64,000 nt of DNA from Betaproteobacteria bacterium (GCA_009377585.1 WHTS01000017.1:16457-80456), one strand, 5' to 3'; shown: positions 1-9,026, counted from the first letter of the stretch. Notes: generated by a model not told the origin, from the sequence alone. Program-made: numbers and translations.

Positions 1-367
1 CGAACGCGATCAGCGCCGCACTGACGCCACCGAAGCACAGCGCGCTTTCGGCCAGCGACGCGATCCACAGCGAGGGATCGCGGCGCAGCCATTGCAGGTC
101 GAGGCGGCGACCCAGCTCGAACAGCACCAGGCCGACCGCGATATCGACGATGACACGCGCTTCCTCCAGCAGCGGCCGCACCGGCAAATCGAGCGCGAGC
201 GGACCCACGGCGAATCCCGCCAGCACGTAGCCGAACACCGCAGGCATTCTGAAGCGCTGCGCAGCCGCGCCCAGGACACCGCCAATCACCAGCAGCACGC
301 CGAGCAGCAGCGCCTCGTTCAACGGCGGCGGGAAATCCGGGAAAAAGGGCATCATCACTTCAGCCAC
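1..367 (-). CDS. Cation:proton antiporter, CPA2/Kef type, N-terminal part
   Basis: Only the first 122 codons lie in the window; the gene continues beyond position 1. The visible protein has hydrophobic stretches at about residues 17-33, 40-60 and 72-90 and includes the FGYVLAGFAVGP segment typical of Na+/H+ or K+/H+ exchangers of the CPA2 family, which swap a monovalent cation for a proton across the inner membrane. I chose the GTG at 367 because an AGGGA ribosome-binding site lies 5 bases upstream; the in-frame ATGs at 355 and 352 are alternatives. It diverges from the dehydratase gene at 588. Whether a TrkA-N/KefC regulatory domain follows cannot be seen. Confidence 0.75.
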   Translation of the reverse strand, partial: MAEVMMPFFPDFPPPLNEALLLGVLLVIGGVLGAAAQRFRMPAVFGYVLAGFAVGPLALDLPVRPLLEEARVIVDIAVGLVLFELGRRLDLQWLRRDPSLWIASLAESALCFGGVSAALIAF

Positions 368-473
368 GATCGTCCCTGTTCGGGTCGCATGCGAGGCGCG
401 AAGCGTGCGATTCGCAGCGCAGGCCTGTCATCGGTTTGCGCGCGTACGCCGGCAGTCCGCCCGATGCGTTGGC

Positions 474-479
474 TATAAT
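474..479 (+). promoter_or_regulatory. Candidate -10 element for the sugar-acid dehydratase gene
   Basis: A perfect TATAAT sits 108 bases upstream of the ATG at 588, in the intergenic region shared with the divergent antiporter. No convincing -35 hexamer is seen 16-18 bases upstream, so the call rests on the -10 match alone. Confidence 0.35.
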
Positions 480-587
480 CCCCGGGCGCGCCTGCGCATC
501 GCGGCTGCGCACATGCCGGCGCAAACCAAGCGCAACGCGCGCCGTGCAGCTCCACCATTGGCATTCAACCCCCTGCGGAGGCCCGAA

Positions 588-2315
588 ATGAGCGATTCCA
601 GGCGAGGCATGCGCCGCGCCCTGACCAGCTACGGCGACGAAGCGTTCTCGCTGTTCCTGCGCAAGGCCTTCATCAAGGCGATGGGCTATTCGGACGATGC
701 CCTGGCACGCCCGGTGATCGGAATCACCGATACCTACAGCGGCTTCAACGCCTGTCACCGCAATGTACCCGAACTGATCCAGGCGGTGAAGCGCGGGGTC
801 ATGCTCGCCGGCGGATTGCCGATCGAATTCCCGACCATTTCGCTGCACGAGTCGTTCTCGCATCCGACCAGCATGTATCTGCGCAACCTCATGTCGATCG
901 ACGTGGAGGAAATGATCCGCGCGCAGCCCATGGACGCGGTGGTGCTGATCGGCGGCTGCGACAAGACCGTTCCGGCCCTGCTGATGGGCGCGGCGAGCGC
1001 GAACACGCCGGCCATCGTGCTGGTGACCGGACCGATGATGACCGGTTCGCATCATGGCGAACGGCTCGGCGCATGCACCGATTGCCGGCGCTTCTGGGCC
1101 AAGTTCCGCGCCGGCGAGATCGACGAGCAGGAGATCAACGACCTCAACGCAGTGCTCGCACCGTCCGCCGGCACCTGCATGGTGATGGGCACCGCCAGCA
1201 CCATGGCGTGCATGACCGAGGCACTGGGCATGATGCTGCCGGGCGGCGCGGCGATCCCCGCCGTGCATGCCGACCGGCTGCGTGCGGCCGAAGCCACCGG
1301 CGCGCGCGCCGTTGCAATGGCCGCTGAGGGACTCACGCCGGATCGGATCATGACGCCGCGCGCATTCGAAAATGCGCTGCGCATGCTGGCTGCGATCGGC
1401 GGCTCGACCAACGCGATCGTGCACATCGCCGCGGTCGCCGGCCGGCTCGGCATCGAGATCGATCTCGATGCGTTCGACCGGCTCGGCGACCAAACGCCCG
1501 TGCTGGTGGACCTGAAGCCCACCGGCCAGCACTACATGGACGATCTGTTCAAGGCGGGCGGGGTCACGGCGATCCTGCGCGAATTGCAGCCGCTGCTCAA
1601 TCTCGACTGCGTCACCGTCAGCGGCAAGACCCTGGGCGAGAACATCGATCAAGCGCCCGCGTCGTTTCCGCAGGAGGTGGTGCGGCCGTTTTCCGATCCG
1701 ATCTTCAAGCAAGGCGGTATCGCCGTTCTGCGCGGGAACATTGCGCCCAACGGAGCGATCATCAAGCAGGCGGCTGCTACGCCGGCGCTGCTGCAGCATA
1801 CCGGCCGTGCGGTGGTGTTCAGCTCGCTGGAGGATCTCGCCGAGCGCGTCGATCGCGACGATCTCGACGTGCACGCGGACGACGTGCTCGTGCTGCAGAA
1901 CGCAGGGCCCAAGGGCGCGCCCGGGATGCCCGAATCGGGTTATCTGCCGATTCCGCGCAAGCTCGCACGCCAGGGGGTGAAGGACATGGTCCGGATCTCG
2001 GATGCACGCATGAGCGGCACCGCCTTCGGCAGCATCGTGCTGCACATTTCGCCCGAAAGCGCGGTGGGCGGTCCGCTCGCGCTGGTGAGAACGGGCGATC
2101 GCATCCAGCTCGATACCACGGGGCGGCGCATCGATCTGCTGGTCGACGACGCCGAGCTCGACAAGCGCAGGAAGACCTGGCGCGCACCCGAGCCGCGCGC
2201 CGAGGACGATCGCGGTTATCGCAAGCTCTTCCTCGAACAGGTCGAGCAGGCCGAGCGCGGCTGCGACTTCACGTTCCTCATGCCGGCCATGCGTGCTCGC
2301 TCGCCCGAACGCTAG
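588..2315 (+). CDS. IlvD/Edd-family sugar-acid dehydratase
   Basis: A 575-residue Fe-S dehydratase that removes water from a 2,3-dihydroxy acid to give a 2-keto-3-deoxy acid. Cys56 (FNACHRN), Cys124 (GGCDKTVPA) and Cys197 (GTCMVMGTAS) match the cluster ligands of the family. The C-terminal signature is DARMSGTAFGS-VLH, as in L-arabinonate, D-xylonate and related sugar-acid dehydratases; true branched-chain-amino-acid IlvD has SDGRFSGGTHG there. I therefore prefer a sugar-acid substrate. The start is set by GGAG 7 bases before the ATG. It converges on the sdhA-like gene with only 6 bases between stops, so it may act in the same catabolic route as the minus-strand operon. The exact substrate is unknown. 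Confidence 0.85.
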   Translation: MSDSRRGMRRALTSYGDEAFSLFLRKAFIKAMGYSDDALARPVIGITDTYSGFNACHRNVPELIQAVKRGVMLAGGLPIEFPTISLHESFSHPTSMYLRNLMSIDVEEMIRAQPMDAVVLIGGCDKTVPALLMGAASANTPAIVLVTGPMMTGSHHGERLGACTDCRRFWAKFRAGEIDEQEINDLNAVLAPSAGTCMVMGTASTMACMTEALGMMLPGGAAIPAVHADRLRAAEATGARAVAMAAEGLTPDRIMTPRAFENALRMLAAIGGSTNAIVHIAAVAGRLGIEIDLDAFDRLGDQTPVLVDLKPTGQHYMDDLFKAGGVTAILRELQPLLNLDCVTVSGKTLGENIDQAPASFPQEVVRPFSDPIFKQGGIAVLRGNIAPNGAIIKQAAATPALLQHTGRAVVFSSLEDLAERVDRDDLDVHADDVLVLQNAGPKGAPGMPESGYLPIPRKLARQGVKDMVRISDARMSGTAFGSIVLHISPESAVGGPLALVRTGDRIQLDTTGRRIDLLVDDAELDKRRKTWRAPEPRAEDDRGYRKLFLEQVEQAERGCDFTFLMPAMRARSPER

Positions 2316-2321
2316 CCGACC

Positions 2322-4058
2322 CTACGCGGCCTGCTGATCGCGCAGCAGCGTCTCGCCCGGCTGCACGCGGGTGAACTCCACCGGGCGTGTATCGATCTCG
2401 AACTTGCCCTCGGTCAGGCGCACGCAGGTGAAGCGCGAGGTCGCGAGATCGCCGGTATTGGGGAAGTCGGAACGGAAGTGCGCACCGCGCGAATCCTCGC
2501 GCGCCTGCGCCGCGGCACGGATCGACTTGCTCACGAGCAGCAGGTTCTCGAGATTCAGCCAATCGTGCCAGGTCAGATTGAATGCAAGATCGCTATCCGC
2601 AACGCCGGTCTCGTTCAACCTCGCTTCGAGCGCATCGAGACGTTCCGACGCGCGCGCGAGGCTCGCCGCATCGCGCACGATGCCGACCTCGTCCCACATG
2701 ACCTCGTGGAGCGTATCGCGGATCGCAGCCAGATCGCCCGGCTTGCGCGTCAGCGGATGGCGCGCGCGCGCCATCGCCGCATCGATGATGTTCTCGTCGG
2801 GCTCGCGGAATTCGCCGTGGCGGCCGAGCCACTGCGCGATCCGATCACCCGCGATGCCGCCATAGACGGTGGAGTTCGCGACCCCGTTGCCACCCAGGCG
2901 GTTTGCCCCGTGCACCCCACCCGTATCCTCGCCGGCGGCGAACAAGCCCGGCAGCTCGGTGGTGCAATCGGTGCCGAAGACCACCCCGCCCATCATGTAG
3001 TGCGCGGTCGGCACGACCTCCACCAATCCGCCGGCCAGGTCGAAGCCGCAGTCCTCGCAGCGCTCGACCATGCCTTTGAACATGCGCCGCACGTTCTCCG
3101 GACCGAGGTGGCTCATCGAGATGTAGACGCCGCCGTTGGGCGTGACGTTGCCGCAGCGCATTTCTGCGAAGATCGCGCGCGAGACGATATCGCGCGTGGC
3201 GCGTTCGCCGCGCGGATCGTAGTTGTGCATGAAGCGTTCGCGCGCGCCGTTCCAGAGCTCGCCGCCGGACCCGCGCAATCCTTCCTCCAGCACGGTGCCG
3301 GTCATGCGCGTATGCGGTCCCGCCAGCAAGCCCGTCGGATGGAACTGCACCATCTCCATGTCGCGCAGGGTAAGCCCCGTGTGCAACGCCATCGCCATGC
3401 CGTCGCAGGTCTTGTCGCCCGAGGGCGTGTGGTACTTGTACATGGTCGGTCCGCCGCCGGTGGCGAGCAGAACGGCTTTGGCTTGCACGAACACGAAACC
3501 GCCGCTACGGATGTCGATCATGAGCACGCCCGCGATGCGGCTGCCGTCCTTCGAGCGCACCAGCGCGATCGCGCGATGCTCTTCCAGGCGCCGTATGCTG
3601 CGTGCCCAGACCTGCTCGGCGAGGCGGTTGATGATCTCGATCCCGGTCAGGTCGCCCTTGTGTACCGTGCGATCGAAGGTCTGGCCGGCAAATGCCTTCT
3701 GGTGCACGCTGCCATCGGGATTGCGATCGAAGAAGCAGCCCAGCTCGTTCTCCAGCTCGTGGATGCGCTCGATGGCGACTTCCACCAACTGCCAGGCGAG
3801 CTCCTGGTGCGGCAGCCACTTGCCGCCTTCGATCGTGTCCATGAAATGGCGCTCGACCGAATCTTCCTTCGCCAGCGCGACGTTGTACCCGCCCTGGACC
3901 ATGCGGGTGCAACCGCACTTGCCGAGCAGCCCCTTCACCGCCACCGTGATGTCCAGCGCAGGATCGGCCTTGTGCGCGTGCAGGGCGCCGAACAGGCCCG
4001 CGCCGCCCGAGCCCAGGATCAGGAGGTCGGTTTGGGTTCGTCGCAATTTGATTGTCAT
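2322..4058 (-). CDS. sdhA: Succinate dehydrogenase/fumarate reductase-like flavoprotein subunit
   Basis: A 578-residue FAD subunit of a complex II-like enzyme that interconverts succinate and fumarate, or oxidises a related acid. The Rossmann motif GSGGAG is at residues 16-21. Active-site landmarks are present: QFHPTG, the ERF...ATRD-VSRA segment, TAHYMMGG and HGANRLGGNG. The residue that carries covalent FAD in SdhA (His in SHT--AQGG) is Cys50 here (GCTRMVQGG), so the flavin is probably not covalently bound. It is the last gene of the minus-strand operon, about 5 kb from its iron-sulfur and anchor partners at 8295-9740, an unusual split. The ATG at 4058 gives the normal N-terminus; an ORF extension to 4178 lacks homologous sequence. 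Apart from a palindrome near the fumarase end nothing is seen in 4059-4238. Confidence 0.85.
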   Translation of the reverse strand: MTIKLRRTQTDLLILGSGGAGLFGALHAHKADPALDITVAVKGLLGKCGCTRMVQGGYNVALAKEDSVERHFMDTIEGGKWLPHQELAWQLVEVAIERIHELENELGCFFDRNPDGSVHQKAFAGQTFDRTVHKGDLTGIEIINRLAEQVWARSIRRLEEHRAIALVRSKDGSRIAGVLMIDIRSGGFVFVQAKAVLLATGGGPTMYKYHTPSGDKTCDGMAMALHTGLTLRDMEMVQFHPTGLLAGPHTRMTGTVLEEGLRGSGGELWNGARERFMHNYDPRGERATRDIVSRAIFAEMRCGNVTPNGGVYISMSHLGPENVRRMFKGMVERCEDCGFDLAGGLVEVVPTAHYMMGGVVFGTDCTTELPGLFAAGEDTGGVHGANRLGGNGVANSTVYGGIAGDRIAQWLGRHGEFREPDENIIDAAMARARHPLTRKPGDLAAIRDTLHEVMWDEVGIVRDAASLARASERLDALEARLNETGVADSDLAFNLTWHDWLNLENLLLVSKSIRAAAQAREDSRGAHFRSDFPNTGDLATSRFTCVRLTEGKFEIDTRPVEFTRVQPGETLLRDQQAA

Positions 4059-4198
4059 CCGTTGTTTCCAGTGAATTACGGCGTTACGGTTCGCACTTCC
4101 AGGTTTCCCCTCACTTGCAGTGCGCGCATCGGCATGCAGGCCGATGCCGTTCGGCCGGCGCGACCCATGGTTCGCCAAACCCCGGCCGAACCCCCCAA

Positions 4199-4221
4199 CC
4201 CCTCTCCCGGAGGGAGAGGGG
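4199..4221. repeat. Perfect 10-bp palindrome CCCCTCTCCC-GGA-GGGAGAGGGG
   Basis: Ten paired bases around a 3-base loop, 18 bases downstream of the fumarase beta stop. There is no T-run, so it is not a standard Rho-independent terminator. Palindromes of this sequence are common intergenic repeats in betaproteobacteria. It could stabilise the upstream mRNA end or lower expression of the distal sdhA-like gene. Confidence 0.7.
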
Positions 4222-4238
4222 AGCCGGGCGCCGAAGGT

Positions 4239-4856
4239 TCAAAGCTTCGCTGCGACGCCGAGCTCGGCGAGCACCTTGGCGCGCCGGTCGCGCGCGGAGT
4301 CGGCGACGTTCGTGTACAGGTTGCCGCCGTGGCTATCCATTGCGACCAGCAAGGGGCCGAAGCCCTTGACGCGGAATTTCCATAACGACTCGGGATTCAA
4401 GTCGTCCAGATCCACGTCTTCGATGGCCTCGATCCAGGTGGTTTCGAGCGCGGCCGCGCCGCCGATGATGGCGAGATAAGCTCCGCCCAGTTCGGCAAAC
4501 GCCTTCTGCGACTCGGCGAGCAGACCGCCCTTGCCGATGATGATCCGCACGCCGTATTGTGCCATGAGCGGGCGGGTGAATCGCTCCATGCGCGCGCTCG
4601 TGGTCGTGCCCACGCAGAGCGGCTCGTAGCCCGTCGGCGTGGCCTGCGTTTCGCCGATCCACTTCACGTTCGGCGCGGTGTGCACGGCCGCATGCCCGTT
4701 TAGGTCGAAGCGGGTCTTGCGGCCGCGGTCGAACATGTGGATCTGGGTCGCATCGCGGATGCCGTACAGCGTGCCGTTGAGCGTCACGGTATCGTTGACG
4801 CGCAGCGCGCGCACCTGCTGCTCGTCGATCGGCATGTCGAACTCGTGATGGGCCAT
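4239..4856 (-). CDS. Class I fumarate hydratase / tartrate dehydratase, beta subunit
   Basis: A 205-residue protein equivalent to the C-terminal (swivelling) domain of class I fumarases and to TtdB of L-tartrate dehydratase. It carries the conserved GTTTSARM segment near residue 117 and the IGKGG motif. With the alpha subunit immediately upstream (63 bases) it should form an oxygen-sensitive [4Fe-4S] hydro-lyase acting on fumarate/malate or a hydroxylated analogue. The start is the ATG at 4856, preceded by GGAGAG at 4 bases. Fumarase and tartrate dehydratase cannot be told apart from sequence by eye. Confidence 0.85.
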   Translation of the reverse strand: MAHHEFDMPIDEQQVRALRVNDTVTLNGTLYGIRDATQIHMFDRGRKTRFDLNGHAAVHTAPNVKWIGETQATPTGYEPLCVGTTTSARMERFTRPLMAQYGVRIIIGKGGLLAESQKAFAELGGAYLAIIGGAAALETTWIEAIEDVDLDDLNPESLWKFRVKGFGPLLVAMDSHGGNLYTNVADSARDRRAKVLAELGVAAKL

Positions 4857-4919
4857 GTGTCTCTCCGTTTCGCCGCTGCGCGCCAACATTGCGACGATCT
4901 CGCGACCGTCGAACCGCGT

Positions 4920-5795
4920 TCAGAAGCCGTATTCGACGCCCGCCGGCGTGAAGGTTGCCCGCGCCCGCCGCGCCGAATGGCATTGCATGTTGACCGCCAC
5001 CGGATTCATGGTGATGTGCGTGGCCGCGGTCTCCACGTGCACGGCGAAGGCGGTCGAATCGCCGCCGAGACCTTGCGCACCGACGCCCAGCTCGTTCACG
5101 ACCGCGGACAGCCCGCGTTCGAGCTCGGCGCCTTCCGGGTCCTCGCACACCGAGCCCAGAGCCCGCGTCGCCGCCACCTTGGACAGGTGCACGCACAGGT
5201 CAGCCGTTCCACCTACGCCCACGCCGACGATCGTCGGCGGGCAGGTCTTGCCGCCAGCATCGAGTACGCAATCGATGACGAAGGTCTTGATGGCGTCGAT
5301 CCCGTCGGCGGGAATCGCCATTTTGAGCCAGGAGTTGTTCTCCGAGCCGCTGCCCTTGGGAATCATCTCGATCGAGAGAACATCGGGCGCGGGCGAAAAA
5401 TCGATGTGGATAACCGGCACCGAGCGGCCGCACGACGTGTGCTCGTTTTTCCGCGTGACCGGGTGCACGACCGAGGAGCGCAGCGGATGCTCCTTGGTGG
5501 CGCGGGCGCATCCGGCCACGATCGCCTCCTTCAAGCGATGACCATCCACCGTCACGTTCGCACCGATGACCACGTTGTAGATCGGGATGCCGGTGTCCTG
5601 GCACAGCAGGTTGTCGTTCGCCTCGGCCACCGTGATGTTGCGGATCATCGTGCCCAGCACCGACTTTCCGGTCGCGTCGGTCTCGGCCGCGTCCAGGCGC
5701 CGGAAACCTTCCTTGATGTCCGGCGGCAACAGCTTGAGCGCGCGAATATAGAGCGCCTTGGCCGCTTCCTCGACTTGCGTCAGATCGACGTTCAT
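4920..5795 (-). CDS. Class I fumarate hydratase / tartrate dehydratase, alpha subunit
   Basis: A 291-residue catalytic subunit holding the [4Fe-4S] cluster. Candidate cluster cysteines are in LLCQDTG (about residue 64), HTSCGRS (about 119) and KTCPPT (about 193), and the glycine-rich VGVGVGGTAD loop follows. It should hydrate fumarate to malate, or dehydrate tartrate, together with the beta subunit downstream. Its start lies 21 bases from the stop of the Bug binding-protein gene, so all are probably one transcript. In an operon with a succinate dehydrogenase-like complex, a fumarase role that drains fumarate is the simpler reading. Confidence 0.87.
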   Translation of the reverse strand: MNVDLTQVEEAAKALYIRALKLLPPDIKEGFRRLDAAETDATGKSVLGTMIRNITVAEANDNLLCQDTGIPIYNVVIGANVTVDGHRLKEAIVAGCARATKEHPLRSSVVHPVTRKNEHTSCGRSVPVIHIDFSPAPDVLSIEMIPKGSGSENNSWLKMAIPADGIDAIKTFVIDCVLDAGGKTCPPTIVGVGVGGTADLCVHLSKVAATRALGSVCEDPEGAELERGLSAVVNELGVGAQGLGGDSTAFAVHVETAATHITMNPVAVNMQCHSARRARATFTPAGVEYGF

Positions 5796-5816
5796 CGGTG
5801 CTTACCTCTTCTTTCG

Positions 5817-6779
5817 TCAGTCGACGTACAGATTGCGTGCCTTGATGATCTTCGCCCAGCGCACGGACTCTTCCTTGATCGCTTGCGCGAACGCCGCCGG
5901 CGTGTTGGCCACCGGCTGCATGCCGATCTGCTCGAAGCGCGCACGCACCTCGGCGGCTTGCAGCACCTTGGCGGCGTCGTTGTATACCTTGTCGATCACC
6001 GCGCGCGGCGTGCCCTTCGGCGCCACCAGCCCGAACCAGCCGAGATTCTCGAATCCGGGCAGCGTCTCCGCGACCGCAGGCACGTTGGGCACTTGCTTCG
6101 ACCGCTCCTTGCTCGTCACCGCGAGCGCGCGCAGCTTCCCCTGCTTCACGAAGCCGATCGCGGCCGACAGGTTCGGCGTCACGAAATGGATTTGCCCCGC
6201 TACCAGGTCGGCAATGGCCGGCCCCTCGCCCTTGTAGGGGACGTGCGTCACGTCGATGCCGGCCGCGGTGACGAAATTCTCCGCCGCAAGATGCGTCTGC
6301 GTCCCCACGCCCGCCGAACCGAAGTTCATGGTCCTGGGCTTGGTCTTCGCCATCGCGATGAAATCCTTGAGGCTCTTGGCAGGGAAGCTGGCATTGACGG
6401 CTACGATCTGCGGACCGCTCGCAACGTTGGTGATGGCGACGAGGTCGGTATCGGGATTGAACGGCATCTTGCGATACATGTGCTGGTTGGCCGTTACTAT
6501 CGAGCCGGAAGTCATCAGCAGGGTATAGCCGTCGGGCGCCGCCTTGGCGACGATATCGCCACCGATGTTGCCGGCCGCACCCGCGCGGTTGTCGACCACG
6601 ACCGTCTGCCCCCAGACCTCGGTCAGCCGCTGCGCTACGATGCGGGTGACGATGTCGGTTGCTCCCCCCGGTGAAAACGGCACCACGATCCGTACCGGGC
6701 GCGCCGGATAGCTCTGCGCGTTGACGGCCGGAGCCAAAAGGGCAAGTGCCGTCAACACGCTCGTGCTCGATATGCGCAT
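5817..6779 (-). CDS. Bug-family (TctC-type) periplasmic solute-binding protein
   Basis: A 320-residue extracytoplasmic binding protein of the tripartite tricarboxylate transporter type, which usually binds carboxylated or amide-bearing small molecules. It has a cleavable signal peptide (MRISSTSVLTALALLAPAVNAQ) and then the family start YPARPVRIVVPF-PGGATD. The start is well fixed by GAGGAGGAA before the ATG at 6779. No TctA/TctB membrane genes are nearby; such orphan Bug proteins are very common in Bordetella-like bacteria and may share a permease or act as sensors. Its position inside the catabolic operon suggests it recognises the pathway substrate. Confidence 0.92.
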   Translation of the reverse strand: MRISSTSVLTALALLAPAVNAQSYPARPVRIVVPFSPGGATDIVTRIVAQRLTEVWGQTVVVDNRAGAAGNIGGDIVAKAAPDGYTLLMTSGSIVTANQHMYRKMPFNPDTDLVAITNVASGPQIVAVNASFPAKSLKDFIAMAKTKPRTMNFGSAGVGTQTHLAAENFVTAAGIDVTHVPYKGEGPAIADLVAGQIHFVTPNLSAAIGFVKQGKLRALAVTSKERSKQVPNVPAVAETLPGFENLGWFGLVAPKGTPRAVIDKVYNDAAKVLQAAEVRARFEQIGMQPVANTPAAFAQAIKEESVRWAKIIKARNLYVD

Positions 6780-6878
6780 GATGTTCCTCCTCGTCGTTTG
6801 ATTGGATATCGCCACCGTAATTCAACTTCGGTCCGTCGGCCGCCCCGGCAAGCCGTGCCGCATGCTGGCGCGGCCCGC

Positions 6879-8255
6879 TTACAAGCCCAGCGCCTGTACC
6901 GTGAGCTTGCGCAGCTCGCGCTGGAGTTTGTCCCGCACGCCCCGATGGTTGCGGCTCCTGTTCAGATTGGCGAGCTCGTACGGATCGTTCTCCAGGTCGT
7001 AGAGTTCGTCGAGCTCGCCGTTGCGTCCGCGGTTCACCCAGCGGATGTACTTGTAGCACTCGGTGCGCACGCACTTGTAAGTCATCCCGACCAGCCACGG
7101 CATGGCGTTCTCGGCCCAGTATTCCACCAGGAGCGAGCGGCGCCAGCCGGCGCGCTTGCCTGCGAGCAACGGCAGCAGCGATCGGCCCTGCACCTGGGCA
7201 CCCGGCTTGCCGCCCGCGAGCTGAATCAACGTGGGCGCGATATCCTGGCACAGGACGAGATCGCCCACCCGCGTACCCGCCTTGATGCGGCGAGGGAAGC
7301 GGGCGATGAAGGGCGCGCGGATGCCCTCCTCGTAAGGGAATCGGCGTTCGGGACCGAGCCCGTGTTCGCCGAAGAAATAGCCGTTGTCGCCGAGGAAGAC
7401 GATGCAGGTGTTGTCGAGCTCGCCCTTGCGCTCCAGCGCCTCGAGCAGCATGCCGACGCCTTCGTCGACCGCGGCCATCATGCGTGCTCGCAACCGGATC
7501 TCCTCCTGCTCGCCGGAGTGGATCGCAGCGAGCATCGCGCGTGACTTCTCCGAGCGCTTCAGCTCGAACGCTTCGCGCCAAGCGGGCTTCGACTTCACCA
7601 CCTCGGCCGCGCTCAGCATGTTGGGCTTGCGCGGAAAGACGCAGTCGCGATAGAGATCCTGGTGGCGCTCGGCAACGCGGTAGCCTTCCATCGCGAACGA
7701 GCCGTCGGCGGCCTGCTCCGCATCCGGGTGCACCGCCTTGTGGGCGAAGAACAGCGACCAGGGCTTTGCGTGCTTGCGTTCGACGAACTCGACCGCCATC
7801 TCGTTCATGATGTCGGTCACGTAGCCACGATGCTGCACGTACTTGCCATTGACGTTGAGCAGCGGATCGTTCAGCCGCCCATGGCCGTCGAACGCGACCC
7901 AGTGGTCGTAGCCGGGACGGGGCTTGCCGTCGTTGCCCATGTGCCATTTGCCGATGTGCGCGGTCTCGTAGCCCAGGCGCTGCAGCTCGAGGTGATAATT
8001 GGGCAGGCGGTGGCTCGCCAGGTCGCGCGCGACGTTGTCGATGATGCCGTGCCGGCTCGCATACTGGCCGCTCAGGATCGAGGCCCGGTTGGGCGAGCAG
8101 ATCGGCGTGGTGTGGAAGGCGCGCTCGAGGATGGCCCCCTCGTGCGCGATGCGATCGATGTGCGGCGTGCGCATGTACGGGTGGCCGCCCGCGCCGAACT
8201 CGTCGTAGCGCAGGTCGTCGATCAGGATCACCAGCAGATTCGGTTTGACCGCCAA
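6879..8255 (-). CDS. Type I (formylglycine) sulfatase, cytoplasmic
   Basis: A 458-residue sulfatase of the alkaline phosphatase superfamily that hydrolyses sulfate esters. The metal-binding start VILIDDLRYD is at residues 9-18. The maturation signature C-x-P-x-R is Cys53-Ser-Pro-Asn-Arg57; that Cys would be converted to formylglycine. A second metal site is LGDNGYFFGEHG. There is no signal peptide, so the substrate must enter the cell first. The gene sits between the sdhC-like anchor (39 bases) and the Bug protein. Together with suyAB it points to an organosulfur compound as the operon's substrate. The true substrate cannot be read from sequence. Confidence 0.9.
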   Translation of the reverse strand: MAVKPNLLVILIDDLRYDEFGAGGHPYMRTPHIDRIAHEGAILERAFHTTPICSPNRASILSGQYASRHGIIDNVARDLASHRLPNYHLELQRLGYETAHIGKWHMGNDGKPRPGYDHWVAFDGHGRLNDPLLNVNGKYVQHRGYVTDIMNEMAVEFVERKHAKPWSLFFAHKAVHPDAEQAADGSFAMEGYRVAERHQDLYRDCVFPRKPNMLSAAEVVKSKPAWREAFELKRSEKSRAMLAAIHSGEQEEIRLRARMMAAVDEGVGMLLEALERKGELDNTCIVFLGDNGYFFGEHGLGPERRFPYEEGIRAPFIARFPRRIKAGTRVGDLVLCQDIAPTLIQLAGGKPGAQVQGRSLLPLLAGKRAGWRRSLLVEYWAENAMPWLVGMTYKCVRTECYKYIRWVNRGRNGELDELYDLENDPYELANLNRSRNHRGVRDKLQRELRKLTVQALGL

Positions 8256-8294
8256 CGCGCTCTCCCTTGCGTTCGTTGGTTGCGGACCACGCCG

Positions 8295-8642
8295 CTAGAC
8301 GAGGTTCATCAGAAACGCTCCGCCCGCCACGACGGTCAGGCCGGCCGCCACCGCCAGCAGACTTTTTTGCCAATCGCACCACGGCAGGAATTCGAGCATG
8401 AGCAGCCGGATGCCGCCGGCCATGTGGGCGGCGAGGAGCACCACCAGCAAAACCTCGCCCGCCTTGACGAGCGGCTGCTCGGTCCAGGCGAGCGCCGACT
8501 GCAGCCCGGCCTCACCCTTCAATGCGGTAGCCAGCGTAAGGAAGTGCACCGGCAAAAACAGCGCCAGTAGCAGCCCCGATATGCGATGCACCAGGAACGC
8601 CCACCAGGCGGGGTGGGCGCGTGCGCGCCAGTCGCTTTTCAT
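8295..8642 (-). CDS. sdhC: Succinate dehydrogenase cytochrome b-like membrane anchor (SdhC-like)
   Basis: A 115-residue inner-membrane protein with three predicted helices (about residues 15-35, 57-78, 90-112). It carries the SdhC signature HRISG near residue 20, and the second helix has AAHMAGGIR, whose His is a candidate haem ligand. It would anchor the SdhA/SdhB-like dimer and pass electrons to quinone. Its ATG overlaps the stop of the upstream anchor gene in an ATGA, indicating translational coupling. Confidence 0.82.
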   Translation of the reverse strand: MKSDWRARAHPAWWAFLVHRISGLLLALFLPVHFLTLATALKGEAGLQSALAWTEQPLVKAGEVLLVVLLAAHMAGGIRLLMLEFLPWCDWQKSLLAVAAGLTVVAGGAFLMNLV

Positions 8643-8977
8643 GCCACCACCGCCCACACCGCGCGCAAGCCCAGGGCGACCAGCACCAGCGCGATGATCG
8701 CGACGATAACGTCGAGCTTGCGCCCGCGCAGGGCGAACCATTCGTTCAGGATCGCGCGCAGTCCGATCGGCGCATGCACCGCGACCGCAATCACGAAGAT
8801 CGCGTAGAACGCGCCCCAGGTGAAGCTGCCGCGGGTGCGCTCCAGGATCTCCGCGGCGCTCAGGCCGCCGCGAACCGCGTAGATCAGCGTCACCAGGTGC
8901 ACTGCCACGCAAAGCGCGAGCACCATCGCGCTGATGCGTTGCGCCGCCCACAGATAGGCCTGCGAGCGCGCAATCAT
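8639..8977 (-). CDS. sdhD: Succinate dehydrogenase second membrane anchor (SdhD-like)
   Basis: A 112-residue inner-membrane protein with three predicted helices (about residues 15-35, 53-72, 88-110). His residues lie within helix 1 (VAVHLVTL) and at the end of helix 2 (VAVHAPIGLR), consistent with haem or quinone binding. It resembles the SdhC fold itself (QRISA near residue 13), so the pair looks like two related anchors. It follows the iron-sulfur subunit by 49 bases and overlaps the next anchor by 4. Confidence 0.78.
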   Translation of the reverse strand: MIARSQAYLWAAQRISAMVLALCVAVHLVTLIYAVRGGLSAAEILERTRGSFTWGAFYAIFVIAVAVHAPIGLRAILNEWFALRGRKLDVIVAIIALVLVALGLRAVWAVVA

Positions 8978-9026
8978 GGACGTCGGGTCGGGAACGCGTC
9001 GGCTGCGGCCAGGCGCGCCATGGCGA

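Noticed and set aside
360..2045. Long antisense open frame opposite the sugar-acid dehydratase
   Set aside because: High-GC shadow frame; composition (His/Arg/Ala-rich) and lack of any motif contrast with the clear dehydratase on the other strand.
588..2315. Reading the first gene as branched-chain amino acid IlvD
   Set aside because: It carries the DARMSGTAFG signature of sugar-acid dehydratases rather than SDGRFSGGTHG, and there is no ilv gene nearby.
4737..6674. 645-codon plus-strand open frame over the fumarase and Bug genes
   Set aside because: Opposite strand encodes three recognisable proteins with good ribosome-binding sites; the frame has no family features.
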